The notes below the pieces were generated by a model that saw only the letters and a list, made by a program, of their open reading frames with translations, made no database searches and had not been told where the DNA came from. Below, piece after piece: positions 1 through 8,666 of a DNA stretch of 53,393 nt. This DNA is from CAYPPG01 sp964412555 (GTDB taxonomy: Bacteria; Hinthialibacterota; Hinthialibacteria; Hinthialibacterales; Hinthialibacteraceae), in contig CAYPPG010000054.1 in the NCBI GenBank assembly GCA_964412555.1, forward strand, positions 1 to 53,393. Direction: 5' to 3'. Numbering within the stretch: position 1 is the first letter of the stretch; every line of letters begins with the position of its first letter. The position numbers and the translations under genes are program-made.

Positions 1-87
1 AATTCAAACTGCCGGAGGTTTTACCCTCTACCCATACTAAATAGCGAAGAGGCATAATATATATAGGTCGTGAAAGGAGATATATTG

Positions 88-411
88 ATGGTCATCCACA
101 ATTCAAAATCTTCCTCTTCCAATTCGGAAGAAACGCCGCAAGGCTATTATCCGCTTGACGAAATTTTGGGAAAACCTGTTGCCGATGGAAACGATCCGGA
201 AGCGCAAATTCGAGAGTTGGCCAACCGTGCGACACAGAAGTTAGGAAATAAAACTAGTGACGAATTGATTCAACCTGATGAATGGGCGCGAGTTCTTGTA
301 GAATTTGCACACAAAGAATCTGATCTCAAATGGGCTTTTTCTCGGATCAAAAAAATGGGACTTGAAGCTCAGGATTTCCGTCAGTTTATTCCCCCTCATT
401 TAAAAAAATAA
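88..411 (+). CDS. Hypothetical protein, first gene of a two-gene pair
   Basis: A soluble 107-residue protein of no family I recognise. The N-terminus is Ser-rich and likely disordered (HNSKSSSSNSEE), followed by a mostly helical, charged body ending in PPHLKK. An in-frame GTG lies at 70, but AAAGGAGA at 73-80 sits 7 bases before the ATG at 88 and decides the start. The stop codon directly abuts the ATG of the next gene (TAAATG), so the two are almost certainly co-transcribed and translationally coupled. Because the downstream product looks like a decayed PIN domain, this gene sits where an antitoxin would, but it shows no ribbon-helix-helix, AbrB or Phd-like pattern that I can see. Function unknown. 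Confidence 0.7.
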   Translation: MVIHNSKSSSSNSEETPQGYYPLDEILGKPVADGNDPEAQIRELANRATQKLGNKTSDELIQPDEWARVLVEFAHKESDLKWAFSRIKKMGLEAQDFRQFIPPHLKK

Positions 412-822
412 ATGGAAATTGTTTATCTAACTCCAGATATCATCCGTTTTCTTGTGGAAAAAGAAGATCATATCTTACAAGCGCTTCTACACACTCCCAA
501 TCATGTGGAACTGGTTACCTCCTTGGAATTTTTCAAAAGGATTTCAAATGTATTGATCCATGATCAAAGTTTTGGGGAAAGTCGACTCGATGTTCTTACC
601 CGATTTCGAAATTTGTTTCTCAATCGAGATCAGAAACGCATCTATACCTTTCCTGAATCTCTTAACCACTTGAACACAGCAGAAGAAATCTTGGTTGAAG
701 CCGTCTTTCGTAAAGCAGACTACTTACTGGCAGGACCTGAAATTGACTTTTCTTCCTATTACGACAAAACATTTGGTCATCTTCAAGTATTGAGACCTAT
801 CCAATACCTTCATCAGCAGTGA
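412..822 (+). CDS. Degenerate PIN-like domain protein
   Basis: This 136-residue protein resembles PIN-domain proteins of the COG1569 kind in its order of elements. It has a short N-terminal strand (VYLTPDII), a helix and strand ending in VELVTS, a helical middle, then EEILVEAVFRKADYLLAG and a closing VLRPIQYL; family members typically end with ADYLVTGD...ILTP.EFL. The acidic residues that coordinate metal in active PIN nucleases are largely absent. The DTN position reads T-P-D, the acid after VTS is Arg, and the TGD position is AGP. I infer a non-catalytic PIN-like fold, perhaps derived from a toxin. It starts directly at the stop of the upstream gene. The fold call is by eye. Confidence 0.5.
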   Translation: MEIVYLTPDIIRFLVEKEDHILQALLHTPNHVELVTSLEFFKRISNVLIHDQSFGESRLDVLTRFRNLFLNRDQKRIYTFPESLNHLNTAEEILVEAVFRKADYLLAGPEIDFSSYYDKTFGHLQVLRPIQYLHQQ

Positions 823-830
823 TAAATATC

Positions 831-867
831 TTGTTGTTCCATACACATCTCTTGTCTAATACAACAA
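831..867. terminator. Possible bidirectional terminator hairpin
   Basis: TTGTTGT (831-837) and ACAACAA (861-867) form a 7-bp inverted repeat with a 23-base loop between two convergent genes. The right arm overlaps the end of the minus-strand gene. The stem is AT-rich and weak. Confidence 0.3.
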
Positions 868-1737
868 CCACTCCAACTTATCCCGGTATTCATCCGACAT
901 GGGGTGTCGCTGGCCGATAATTGAAAACACTTTTACCATCGCTTTCGTTGCCAAACCTTCTTTGTATTTTTTGTTTTTCTTGACGATGGTCAGGAATTCT
1001 TCGAGTGCTTGCTGGTAATTTTCCTCCGCCGCCAGGCAGCAGGCGAGGTTGTACCGGGCATCCAAATCGTTTTCGTCGGTTTTTAATTTTTCTTCGAAAG
1101 CCTCTTTTCCACCGGCTTTCCCGCAGATTTTTACAAACTCGATCCGATTCAATAATCCCTCTGCTTGGTCGTGTTCTTCAGCATCCGGTTCGACGGCTTT
1201 CAAATGTTCTTCGGCTTGATTTAGATCGTTTCGGGCTAGTGCCGCTTGCCCCAATCCGAGTAGTGCTTTCGAATTTTGTGGATCGTCTGTCAATAATTCC
1301 TGAAAATAGGATTCGGCTTCGCCGATGTTCCCCTGTTTCAACAGTTCGAAGCCGTCTCCCGCCGTATCTTCCCCTCCGGTATCCTCCATTGGACTTCCAA
1401 TAATTTGTTCGAAGATATTCCGGATTTCCTGTTCCGGCTGTGCCCCCATGAACTCTCCGACAATTCGCCCTTGCTGAACGATTTTGACCGCCGGGATGCT
1501 CTGAATTCCGAATTGTTGGCTTAACCATTGATTTTCATCCACATTGATTTTTGCCAACACCGCTTTTTCGCCATAGGAAGCAATGACCTTTTCCAGAATC
1601 GGAGTCAGTGTTCGGCAAGGCGCACACCATGGCGCCCAAAAATCGATGACAATGGTACGCTGGAACGAGGCTTCGAGTACTTGTGATTCAAACGTTTCTT
1701 GGGTCACTTCAATGACGTTCTTGTTTTGAATTTCCAC
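856..1737 (-). CDS. ybbN: Thioredoxin-TPR co-chaperone, CnoX/YbbN family
   Basis: The 293-residue protein has an N-terminal thioredoxin domain (about 1-110) with W-C38-A-P-C41, followed by tetratricopeptide repeats to the C-terminus. This is the length and architecture of CnoX/YbbN, a cytoplasmic holdase that works with chaperonins and, in some species, guards against hypochlorite damage. E. coli YbbN lacks a redox-active CXXC; here both cysteines are present, so the protein could also reduce or oxidise disulfides. It starts with GTG, supported by a GGGGTGAT-like Shine-Dalgarno about 6 bases upstream. There is no signal peptide, so it should be cytoplasmic. It is divergent from the exported thioredoxin-fold gene at 1926 with under 200 bases between, so the two may share a control region. 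Confidence 0.85.
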   Translation of the reverse strand: MEIQNKNVIEVTQETFESQVLEASFQRTIVIDFWAPWCAPCRTLTPILEKVIASYGEKAVLAKINVDENQWLSQQFGIQSIPAVKIVQQGRIVGEFMGAQPEQEIRNIFEQIIGSPMEDTGGEDTAGDGFELLKQGNIGEAESYFQELLTDDPQNSKALLGLGQAALARNDLNQAEEHLKAVEPDAEEHDQAEGLLNRIEFVKICGKAGGKEAFEEKLKTDENDLDARYNLACCLAAEENYQQALEEFLTIVKKNKKYKEGLATKAMVKVFSIIGQRHPMSDEYRDKLEWLLY

Positions 1738-1925
1738 AATATCACCCCGCGAGTTATGTTTTGAAATAGGATTCGTTTATAATCGTAACTCCTTATGATG
1801 AGCATTCAAGTTCACATCCAATCCGTTAGAAAGTGATGTCGTGGTGAATGTGATCTTCCACTGCAATCCGGATTCATCTACACTTCCTGCGAAGATTGGA
1901 AACAAAACCAAGAAAGGATCAAAAC

Positions 1926-3590
1926 ATGAAATTATTGAAATTCTGTACTGTAGTCGTTCTCTTTTGTGCTTTCCTTGTTGCGGAGGTAACCCATGCCTCG
2001 ATTTTCCGCTTGAAAAACATGCCGGAAAAATACGCCAAACTGGAAGGCGCGATTCTCGAAGAAGATGGAAAATCCCTAACCATCATGACGGAAGACTCGA
2101 TCATCGTTCGCACATTGGATACGATCGAGATCGTTGAACGAACCCCGGAAGCCGATAAGGCATTTATCGAAAAATACGCTACCGCCAATCCGAAATACCA
2201 GGAATTCGTCAAAGGGAAAGGCATGGGGGCTGTATCATCCCAAGCAAAGAAACCCGCGCAAAGCGATGAAACATACCTACTTCGCAATAAGTTTCAAGAT
2301 GGTGAAGTTGGATACGTTATCATAACCGGTACGATCAAAACGCAGACGGATATGGGGGCAATGAACGTTCCCGCCGTGTCGATGGACATGAAAGCACTCA
2401 TGAAATCGGAAATCACCGATGTTGAATCCGACATTGCCACATACAAAATCGATATGGAAGAAGGATTCATGACACTCGACATCCCCGGGCGTAAACAGAC
2501 AATGAATTTAAAAGAAATGATGGATCAACAAATGGAAGCCATTACGTACAAGATCAATCGCTTGGGAGAAATGGTGAATGAGGACGGTTCGTTGAATTTC
2601 AATTTCATGCCGACTCAAGCGGGGGGGAGTATGAATTTCGCCAATATTCAACAAGGCATGATCCGCGCGTTTCCGGAGAAACGCGTCGGTATCGGAGATA
2701 CATGGTCCGATAAACAAGAACTGACTCTTCCCGGCTCGGAGAAACCTGTCAATGTGTATAGTTTGCGGACTTTGGAATCCGTCAAGGAAGTCGACGGCGA
2801 AAAAATTGCGGAAATTTCCATTCAATTCAACATCGACGCTAAAAACATGGAAATCGAATCTCCCGCCGGACCGGCCGGCGATATGAAAATCAACTTTGAA
2901 GAGTTTTCCGTCAATGGAAAACAAATCATGGAGTTCAACATCGATCAAGGAAGAGCGATTTCGACGAAAGACAATCAAACGATCGCCATGAAAATGCAGC
3001 CGCCGAACACAGGTCAGACAATGAGCCTGAAGATGAAGCAAAATTTGGACTCTAAGATTGTCTACAGCAAATCTGAGATGGAAGAGTTATGGAGTCAAGT
3101 CGAAGTCCCAGAAGAAACAAGCGAAGCGTCAAGTGGAGCTCAAAGGAAATCAAGTCATGGCCTGGTTGGCAAAAGCGCTCCGCCGATGATTTTACCGACA
3201 TTGGAAGGAGATGAATTCAATCTCTCGGAACAAAAAGGCAAAAACATCGTCATCCTAGATTTCTGGGCAACCTGGTGCGGCCCATGCCGTATGGTCATGC
3301 CGATTATGGAAGAAATCTCAAATGCTTATAAAGACAAAGGCGTTTTATTGATCGCCGTTAATTTAAGAGAAACGGAAGAAGAAATCCGTAAATTTTTACA
3401 AAAACAAGGTCTGGATCCTAAAGTCGTATTAGACCGAACCGGTTCCGCAGCGGAAAAATATCAAGTAGAAGGAATACCGCAGACGGTAATCATTGGTAAA
3501 GACGGCCTTGTCAAAGCCATCCATGTCGGCGCCAAACCGAACTTAAAATCGCTTTTATCCAATACACTCGACGAACTACTATCTCAATAA
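1926..3590 (+). CDS. Exported DUF6263-like protein with C-terminal TlpA-type thioredoxin
   Basis: The 554-residue protein starts at ATG 1926, preceded by AAAGGATC; an in-frame ATG at 1896 would bury the signal peptide. Residues 1-24 are a Sec signal peptide. The middle (about 100-390) has the pattern of DUF6263 lipocalin-like proteins (a FQDGEVGYV-type strand, then long amphipathic strands with many Met and Glu). The C-terminus (about 410-550) is a TlpA/ResA-like thioredoxin fold with W-C451-G-P-C454 and the cis-Pro loop GIPQTVI. It probably acts in the periplasm as a membrane-side disulfide reductase, with the N-terminal domain binding a ligand or target. The partner is unknown. The fusion is plausible but the DUF6263 match is by eye. 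Confidence 0.75.
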   Translation: MKLLKFCTVVVLFCAFLVAEVTHASIFRLKNMPEKYAKLEGAILEEDGKSLTIMTEDSIIVRTLDTIEIVERTPEADKAFIEKYATANPKYQEFVKGKGMGAVSSQAKKPAQSDETYLLRNKFQDGEVGYVIITGTIKTQTDMGAMNVPAVSMDMKALMKSEITDVESDIATYKIDMEEGFMTLDIPGRKQTMNLKEMMDQQMEAITYKINRLGEMVNEDGSLNFNFMPTQAGGSMNFANIQQGMIRAFPEKRVGIGDTWSDKQELTLPGSEKPVNVYSLRTLESVKEVDGEKIAEISIQFNIDAKNMEIESPAGPAGDMKINFEEFSVNGKQIMEFNIDQGRAISTKDNQTIAMKMQPPNTGQTMSLKMKQNLDSKIVYSKSEMEELWSQVEVPEETSEASSGAQRKSSHGLVGKSAPPMILPTLEGDEFNLSEQKGKNIVILDFWATWCGPCRMVMPIMEEISNAYKDKGVLLIAVNLRETEEEIRKFLQKQGLDPKVVLDRTGSAAEKYQVEGIPQTVIIGKDGLVKAIHVGAKPNLKSLLSNTLDELLSQ

Positions 3591-3614
3591 AAAAGCCACC
3601 GATTTGTTGATAAT

Positions 3615-3640
3615 GGTGGGATTCGTTTTCTCATCCCACC
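3615..3640. repeat. REP-like palindrome in a GGTGGGAT/ATCCCACC core
   Basis: GGTGGGAT (3615-3622) and ATCCCACC (3633-3640) form a perfect 8-bp stem with a 10-base loop, followed by CTACATTTTT. The core and the flanking CCCTAC match a palindrome commonly seen in intergenic regions of many bacteria (GTAGGGTGGG...CCCACC). It could double as a terminator for the upstream gene, since a T-run follows. Only one copy is present in this window. Confidence 0.5.
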
Positions 3641-3674
3641 CTACATTTTTCATTCTTCCTTCTTTCCACACGGC

Positions 3675-3680
3675 TATAAT
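3675..3680 (+). promoter_or_regulatory. Consensus -10 box placing the transcript start at the queG ATG
   Basis: TATAAT ends 7 bases before the ATG at 3688. The usual start point would fall on or next to that ATG, and no Shine-Dalgarno precedes it. No good -35 hexamer is visible. This suggests a leaderless mRNA for queG. Confidence 0.45.
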
Positions 3681-3687
3681 ACATTTT

Positions 3688-4806
3688 ATGAAACAACGGC
3701 TAAAATTCTTTGCTCATTCTATCGGTTTCGATGAAATCGGTATAGCACCTCCCTCGCCTAAAACCTGGGAACAATTTAACGATTGGTTGCAAAACAGCCA
3801 CCATGGTGAAATGCATTATCTGCAACGCCGATCTCTTGAAAGAAAATATCCTTCCCGTTTACTTAAAAATTGTAGAAGTGTCATCGTGGCCGCGAAACGT
3901 TATTTGTCGGTTGAACCGCAATACAATGCTCAGCCATTTCAGGCCATTGTTTCCCGATATGCATGGGGGGATGATTATCACGAGGTAGTGCAGACCGGTG
4001 TAAACAAAATCTGTCGTTGGATTGAAGAACAATCTCAGGGAAAGCATTGTGCACGCGGTTGTGTGGATACCGCTCCGATCCTGGAACGTGATTTCGCCGC
4101 CCAAGCGGGAATCGGCTGGTTCGGCAAACATACGAATCTGTTAAGCCGCTCGCTAGGCAATTGGTTTTTTCTAGGCGTTGTTCTAACTACGTTGGAATTG
4201 GAGCCGGACAATTCTATTCAACCGCGTTGTGGAACTTGCACGAGATGCCTCGAGGTATGCCCGACCAACGCATTTGTGAGTCCCTATGTGCTCGATGCAC
4301 GCCGGTGTATCTCCTATTTGACCATCGAATTGAAAGGTTCGATTCCCCGTGAATTGCGTCCATTGATTGGAACCAGGATTTTCGGATGTGATGATTGTTT
4401 GGAGGTATGCCCTTGGAATCGGTTTGCCATTCCGACGGATGAAGAGGCTTTTCATCCCCGTAATCATCTAAAACATGCAGATTTGATTGAATTGATGAAA
4501 CTTACCGACGATGAATTTCGTAAAAAGTTCAAAGGAAGCCCCATCAAGCGGACAAAACGGCGTGGACTTTTGCGAAATGCCGCTGTTGCTCTTGGAAACA
4601 CAGGTAATCCCCGCGCCATCCCCACCCTTTCCGATGCCTTGCAGGATCATGAACCGCTAATTCGTGAGCACGCCGCTTGGGCGTTGGGGCAAATCAAAAA
4701 CAATCAAAGCGAAAAAGCCCTCTGCGCTACCCTCGACACAGAGCCGAAAGAAATTGTACGAGAAGAAATTCGTCTTTCGCTTGAATCCTTTCAAAATAGG
4801 CGGTGA
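3688..4806 (+). CDS. queG: Epoxyqueuosine reductase
   Basis: QueG reduces epoxyqueuosine to queuosine in the anticodon of GUN tRNAs, using cobalamin and two [4Fe-4S] clusters in the cytoplasm. The 372-residue protein has the DUF1730 N-terminal region, the conserved GCVDTAPILERDFAAQAGIG stretch with the family's active-site region, and two ferredoxin-like cysteine motifs (CGTCTRCLEVCP and CDDCLEVCP). A C-terminal HEAT-like pair (LGNTGNPRAIPTLSDALQD and following) is of the type seen in Gram-positive QueG. Length fits the family (about 370-380). A longer open frame begins at 3604, but it would read through the REP-like repeat and add a non-conserved leader, so 3688 is chosen. The gene stands alone; the FAD gene follows after 142 bases. 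Confidence 0.93.
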   Translation: MKQRLKFFAHSIGFDEIGIAPPSPKTWEQFNDWLQNSHHGEMHYLQRRSLERKYPSRLLKNCRSVIVAAKRYLSVEPQYNAQPFQAIVSRYAWGDDYHEVVQTGVNKICRWIEEQSQGKHCARGCVDTAPILERDFAAQAGIGWFGKHTNLLSRSLGNWFFLGVVLTTLELEPDNSIQPRCGTCTRCLEVCPTNAFVSPYVLDARRCISYLTIELKGSIPRELRPLIGTRIFGCDDCLEVCPWNRFAIPTDEEAFHPRNHLKHADLIELMKLTDDEFRKKFKGSPIKRTKRRGLLRNAAVALGNTGNPRAIPTLSDALQDHEPLIREHAAWALGQIKNNQSEKALCATLDTEPKEIVREEIRLSLESFQNRR

Positions 4807-4846
4807 TAACTCTCTGCAATAGTTGCTCAAAGCCGTGTTTCATTGG

Positions 4847-4878
4847 TTGACAAAACGGACTTTCACAAGGTCAATAAT
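4847..4878 (+). promoter_or_regulatory. Weak promoter candidate for the FAD oxidoreductase gene
   Basis: A perfect TTGACA (4847-4852) is followed at a long 20-base spacing by AATAAT (4873-4878), 70 bases before the start codon. The spacing is poor, so this is only suggestive. Confidence 0.3.
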
Positions 4879-4948
4879 AGTATAGGAACCACGTTGTCGA
4901 GTCGATTCATACTCGAAGAAAATCAACAATGGAAATTGGGAGTCAATT

Positions 4949-7900
4949 ATGAGAAAAAAATTGATGATCTGTTTATTGTGCGCCTTGGCCGCATGGCCAG
5001 TGATTCTTGCAGCAAAACAAGCGGGAGTCGTGGGACAGGATATGTATGAACAAACAGTCCTCGAATCCGCGCGGGAAATACCACTTGCATATGATGTCGA
5101 CGTTGTCGTTGTCGGTGGGACATCCGCAGGCATTGCAGCTGCAGTCGAAGCGGCACGAAATGGATCCAGTGTATTTCTTGCCGCCCCACGCCCGTATTTG
5201 GGAGAAGATCTTTGTGCAACATATCGTTTGTGGTTGGAATCGGATGAAGAACCTTCTTCCGATTTGGCCAAACAGATTTTCGCAGAACCGAATGTCGCCC
5301 CGCCGATTGGAAAAGGGATACGGTTTCGCTATGAAGCCGGTATTTCATCCTCCGATCCGCATAAGGACCGCGTTTCACCCCCGATGCTGACGGACGGCAA
5401 ATGGGGTGAAGCAAGCAGCCAAAGTGTTCAATACAACGGCGATGTGACAATTATCGCGGACCTGATAGAACCGACACAATTTGAGCGCGTTCATGTCATG
5501 GCGTTTCAACGCCGGAATGATTTCGAAGTGGACCGTGTCATCGTATCAGTAAGCAATGATAAACAATCGTGGCGGCAAGTAGCCGTGATCAAGAATGAAA
5601 TGCTCCAGAAGATGGATTTTGAGAATTCCGCTCTCGATCTATCCTCGACTGTCCAAGAAAAAGCGCGATATGTGAAATTCGATATCAAAAAAACATCGAG
5701 AGTCGAGCGAATATTGCTTGGTGAAATCATCATCGAGTCTGAACTGCCAAAGAAAATCGGAAGCGGTGTACGGCGACCTCCGACACCCATGCATGTAAAA
5801 TATACGCTCGATCAGGCGCTCCTCGACGCGGATGTTCAATTCCTCTATTCCTGCTACGTGACGGATGTATTGCATGATAATGAAGGAAATCTTGCCGGAG
5901 TCGTGATGGTCAATCGAAGCGGACGGCAGGCCGTCAAAGCGAAAGTCATCATTGACGCCATGCCGCGTGCGGATGTGGCACGGATGGCCGAAGCGGATTT
6001 CGAACCGTATCCTTCCGGAACTCAAACATTTACTCGCGTAGTCATAGATGGAGAACCTCGCTCGGGCGAAGGAATCAAAGTCCGGCGCTTGCCATCTCCG
6101 ATGTTCGACAGCATGCAGGGAGCCAATGCGAGTACTCATCCAGCTTACGAATATACATTGGAATTACCGATGAAAGACGGCTCATTCGCGTCTTTTGCCG
6201 ATGCGGAACAACTGGCACGGGATAAAACCTGGCAAAAAGGCCAAGTCGATTCTTCGGAATCCTTGTTCCAAGTTCCACCGGATCCTGTCAAAGGAAAGAA
6301 ATCCGCATCCGGAAGATGGGCAGGTATTGAAAGAGTGAACTTGGATGTTTGCCGGCCTGCTAATATCGATCGTCTTTATGTCTTGGGCGGATGTGCGGAT
6401 ATTTCACGTTCGGCAGCCAAAGAGTTGGTTCGGCCACTGAATTACTTGGCAATCGGAACGAAAATCGGGAAAGCCGCAGCGGAAGAAGCGAAGTATGTGG
6501 CCAAACCACAACAAGTAAAATTGACTGGACAAAAAGAAGAACCGGTGGCAGATGGTGAAATAGGTGAACTGCTCGTTGGATTGCGTCCAGTGACAGAAGA
6601 TAAACAAACAATCCCCTCGGAAGAACGGTCGATTCCCGTGTTCGGTGAATACGATGTCGTCGTTGTCGGCGGTGGTACGGGTGGTGCCCCAGCTGGTATC
6701 GGCGCGGGACGACGCGGAGCCAAAACGCTGGTGATCGAATATCTCCACGGTCTCGGCGGGATCGGAACGTTGGGATTGATCGGAAAATATTATCATGGCT
6801 ATCGTGACGGTTTCACGAAAGAACTCGATCTGGGAATCGCCGAGATGTCGGGAAACCAAAACCGTCGGAGCGGTGGATGGGATGTTGAAATGAAAATCGA
6901 ATGGTATCGGCGTGAATTACGCAAAAACAATGTCGATATCTGGTACGGCACACTCGGCTGCGGCGCATTTGTGGAAGACGGAGTCGTGAAAGGTGTTGTC
7001 GTAGCGACACCGGAAGGACGAGGAATCGTGTTGACGAACACCACCATTGATTCCACCGGTAATGCCGATGTCGCCATCGCAGCCGGAGCCGATTATATGT
7101 TCACCGATGCGGAAAACGCCGCCCTCCAGGGAACCGGATTACCGCCGCGCAATCCTGGTGCGAACTACACCAATACTGACTACACGTTTACCGATGAATC
7201 GGACGTTGTCGATCTGTGGCGAACCTTTGTTACCTCCAGAGAGAAATTCAAAGATGCGTATGATCTCGCTCAAATCATCGATGCGCGTGAACGGCGCAGA
7301 ATTGTCGGCGATTTCGTAATTTCTCCCCTCGATATTTATAACAATCGTACCTATCCGGACAGCGTCGTATTGTCACGAAGCAACTTCGATTCACACGGCT
7401 ATACGGTACATGAACGGTTTCTGCTGAAACCACCTGACCGTGAATCGATTTCCGCCTACACGCCCATGCGAAGCTTGCTCCCCAAAGGTTTGGATGGAGT
7501 CATCGTGACAGGACTTGGGGTAAGCGCTCACCGGGATGCTATGCCCATTCTTCGTATGCAGCCCTGTATCCAAAATCAGGGTTATGCAATGGGAACGGCT
7601 GCGGCCATGGCTGCGAATGATGATGTGACCATCCGCGATCTAGACATCAAGAAACTCCAAAAACATCTCGTTGAAAAAGGAAACCTTCCCGAAAGTGTTC
7701 TGACCGATACGGATTCTTATCCGCTGCAGGATGATCAAATCGAAGCGGCAGTCAAAAATGTGGTGAATCAATATGATTGGATTACCGGTGGGAAAGATGA
7801 ATCACTGCAAGGTGAAACCATGCCACCGCCGGCATACGAACCGATTGGCGTCATTCTCTCTCAACCGGATGAATCGATCCCCTTGTTGAAGAAAGCCTAT

Positions 7901-8491
7901 GAATCCGCTGAAAATGAGGACAATAAGCTGGTCTACGCTCATATTCTCGGGATGCATGGCGAATCTATCGGGAGCGATGTCTTGATCGAAGAAGTCGAAT
8001 CCCGTGAGTGGGATGACGGCTGGTCGTTCAAAGGAATGGGGCAATTCGGCCAAAGCATGAGTCCGGTCGACAGTCTCATCATTGCCCTTGGGAAAACCAA
8101 GGATCAACGAGCTTTGAAACCGATTCTCGAAAAAGTCGAGCAGCTCGATCAAAACAGTGATCTGTCTCATTTCCGAGCGGTCGCGATTGCATTGGAAACA
8201 TTGGGTGAGAATCCTACTGCCGCGCAATCCTTGGCCGAACTGTTGGAAAAACCCGGTATCCGAGGATACAGCGTTCAGAATATCGAAGAAGCGAGGAAAC
8301 GAACGGTTCCGAGAGCAGGAGTCGAGGATAAAGTTCGCGATCAGACCCTCCGGGAATTGATTCTCGCTCGAGCGTTGTATCGTTGTGGAGATCATAACGG
8401 TTTGGGTGAAAAGGTTTTGAAAGAATATGAGCAGGATTTACGCGGCCATTATGCGCGTCATGCTCATGCGATTTTAAGCGAACAAGAATAG
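4949..8491 (+). CDS. Exported tandem FAD-dependent oxidoreductase with discoidin-like insert and HEAT-like tail
   Basis: The 1180-residue protein has a Sec signal peptide (1 to about 22). It carries two FAD-binding Rossmann starts of the FAD_oxidored family: DVVVVGGTSAGIAAA near residue 50 and DVVVVGGGTGGAPAG near 570. The first FAD unit is interrupted (about 137-265) by a beta-rich segment reading like an F5/8 type C (discoidin) carbohydrate-binding domain (TDGKWGE, DLIEPTQFERVHV, SVSNDKQSW, ARYVKFDI). Residues from about 960 to the end resemble HEAT repeats. FAD_oxidored proteins of this kind are common in polysaccharide-degrading bacteria, but their substrates are mostly unknown. Start: GGGAG lies 6 bases before ATG 4949. 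It appears monocistronic. The domain order suggests an extracytoplasmic enzyme that binds glycans and oxidises a sugar-like substrate; this last step is inference. Confidence 0.8.
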   Translation: MRKKLMICLLCALAAWPVILAAKQAGVVGQDMYEQTVLESAREIPLAYDVDVVVVGGTSAGIAAAVEAARNGSSVFLAAPRPYLGEDLCATYRLWLESDEEPSSDLAKQIFAEPNVAPPIGKGIRFRYEAGISSSDPHKDRVSPPMLTDGKWGEASSQSVQYNGDVTIIADLIEPTQFERVHVMAFQRRNDFEVDRVIVSVSNDKQSWRQVAVIKNEMLQKMDFENSALDLSSTVQEKARYVKFDIKKTSRVERILLGEIIIESELPKKIGSGVRRPPTPMHVKYTLDQALLDADVQFLYSCYVTDVLHDNEGNLAGVVMVNRSGRQAVKAKVIIDAMPRADVARMAEADFEPYPSGTQTFTRVVIDGEPRSGEGIKVRRLPSPMFDSMQGANASTHPAYEYTLELPMKDGSFASFADAEQLARDKTWQKGQVDSSESLFQVPPDPVKGKKSASGRWAGIERVNLDVCRPANIDRLYVLGGCADISRSAAKELVRPLNYLAIGTKIGKAAAEEAKYVAKPQQVKLTGQKEEPVADGEIGELLVGLRPVTEDKQTIPSEERSIPVFGEYDVVVVGGGTGGAPAGIGAGRRGAKTLVIEYLHGLGGIGTLGLIGKYYHGYRDGFTKELDLGIAEMSGNQNRRSGGWDVEMKIEWYRRELRKNNVDIWYGTLGCGAFVEDGVVKGVVVATPEGRGIVLTNTTIDSTGNADVAIAAGADYMFTDAENAALQGTGLPPRNPGANYTNTDYTFTDESDVVDLWRTFVTSREKFKDAYDLAQIIDARERRRIVGDFVISPLDIYNNRTYPDSVVLSRSNFDSHGYTVHERFLLKPPDRESISAYTPMRSLLPKGLDGVIVTGLGVSAHRDAMPILRMQPCIQNQGYAMGTAAAMAANDDVTIRDLDIKKLQKHLVEKGNLPESVLTDTDSYPLQDDQIEAAVKNVVNQYDWITGGKDESLQGETMPPPAYEPIGVILSQPDESIPLLKKAYESAENEDNKLVYAHILGMHGESIGSDVLIEEVESREWDDGWSFKGMGQFGQSMSPVDSLIIALGKTKDQRALKPILEKVEQLDQNSDLSHFRAVAIALETLGENPTAAQSLAELLEKPGIRGYSVQNIEEARKRTVPRAGVEDKVRDQTLRELILARALYRCGDHNGLGEKVLKEYEQDLRGHYARHAHAILSEQE

Positions 8492-8511
8492 CAATTCTGA
8501 GTTGAAGAACA

Positions 8512-8536
8512 TCAAGTGTATGATCGCCATACTTGA
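8512..8536. terminator. Imperfect hairpin between convergent genes
   Basis: TCAAGTGTATG (8512-8522) and CATACTTGA (8528-8536) pair with a two-base bulge around a short loop, in the 175-base gap between convergent genes. An AT-rich stretch follows on the plus strand. A weak terminator candidate. Confidence 0.3.
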
Positions 8537-8666
8537 ATTATTTCACCGTACTTACCCGTAATCCCACCATTGATCGTAAAAAACAATAATCTTTTATCCC
8601 TCTTATCTTTACGATAATCGGACCATGACAGGTTATTCTTTGTATTAAGCCTATCCAATTTTTACA

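Noticed and set aside
1..87. 3' end of an upstream gene on the plus strand
   Set aside because: All three frames end in a stop within about 57 bases and none shows a recognisable C-terminus.
2508..3041. 177-codon minus-strand frame inside the DUF6263-TlpA gene
   Set aside because: It lies wholly antisense to a well-supported gene and has no Shine-Dalgarno or recognisable family.
5639..6139. 166-codon minus-strand frame inside the FAD oxidoreductase
   Set aside because: Antisense shadow; composition is unlike a protein and no start signal is present.
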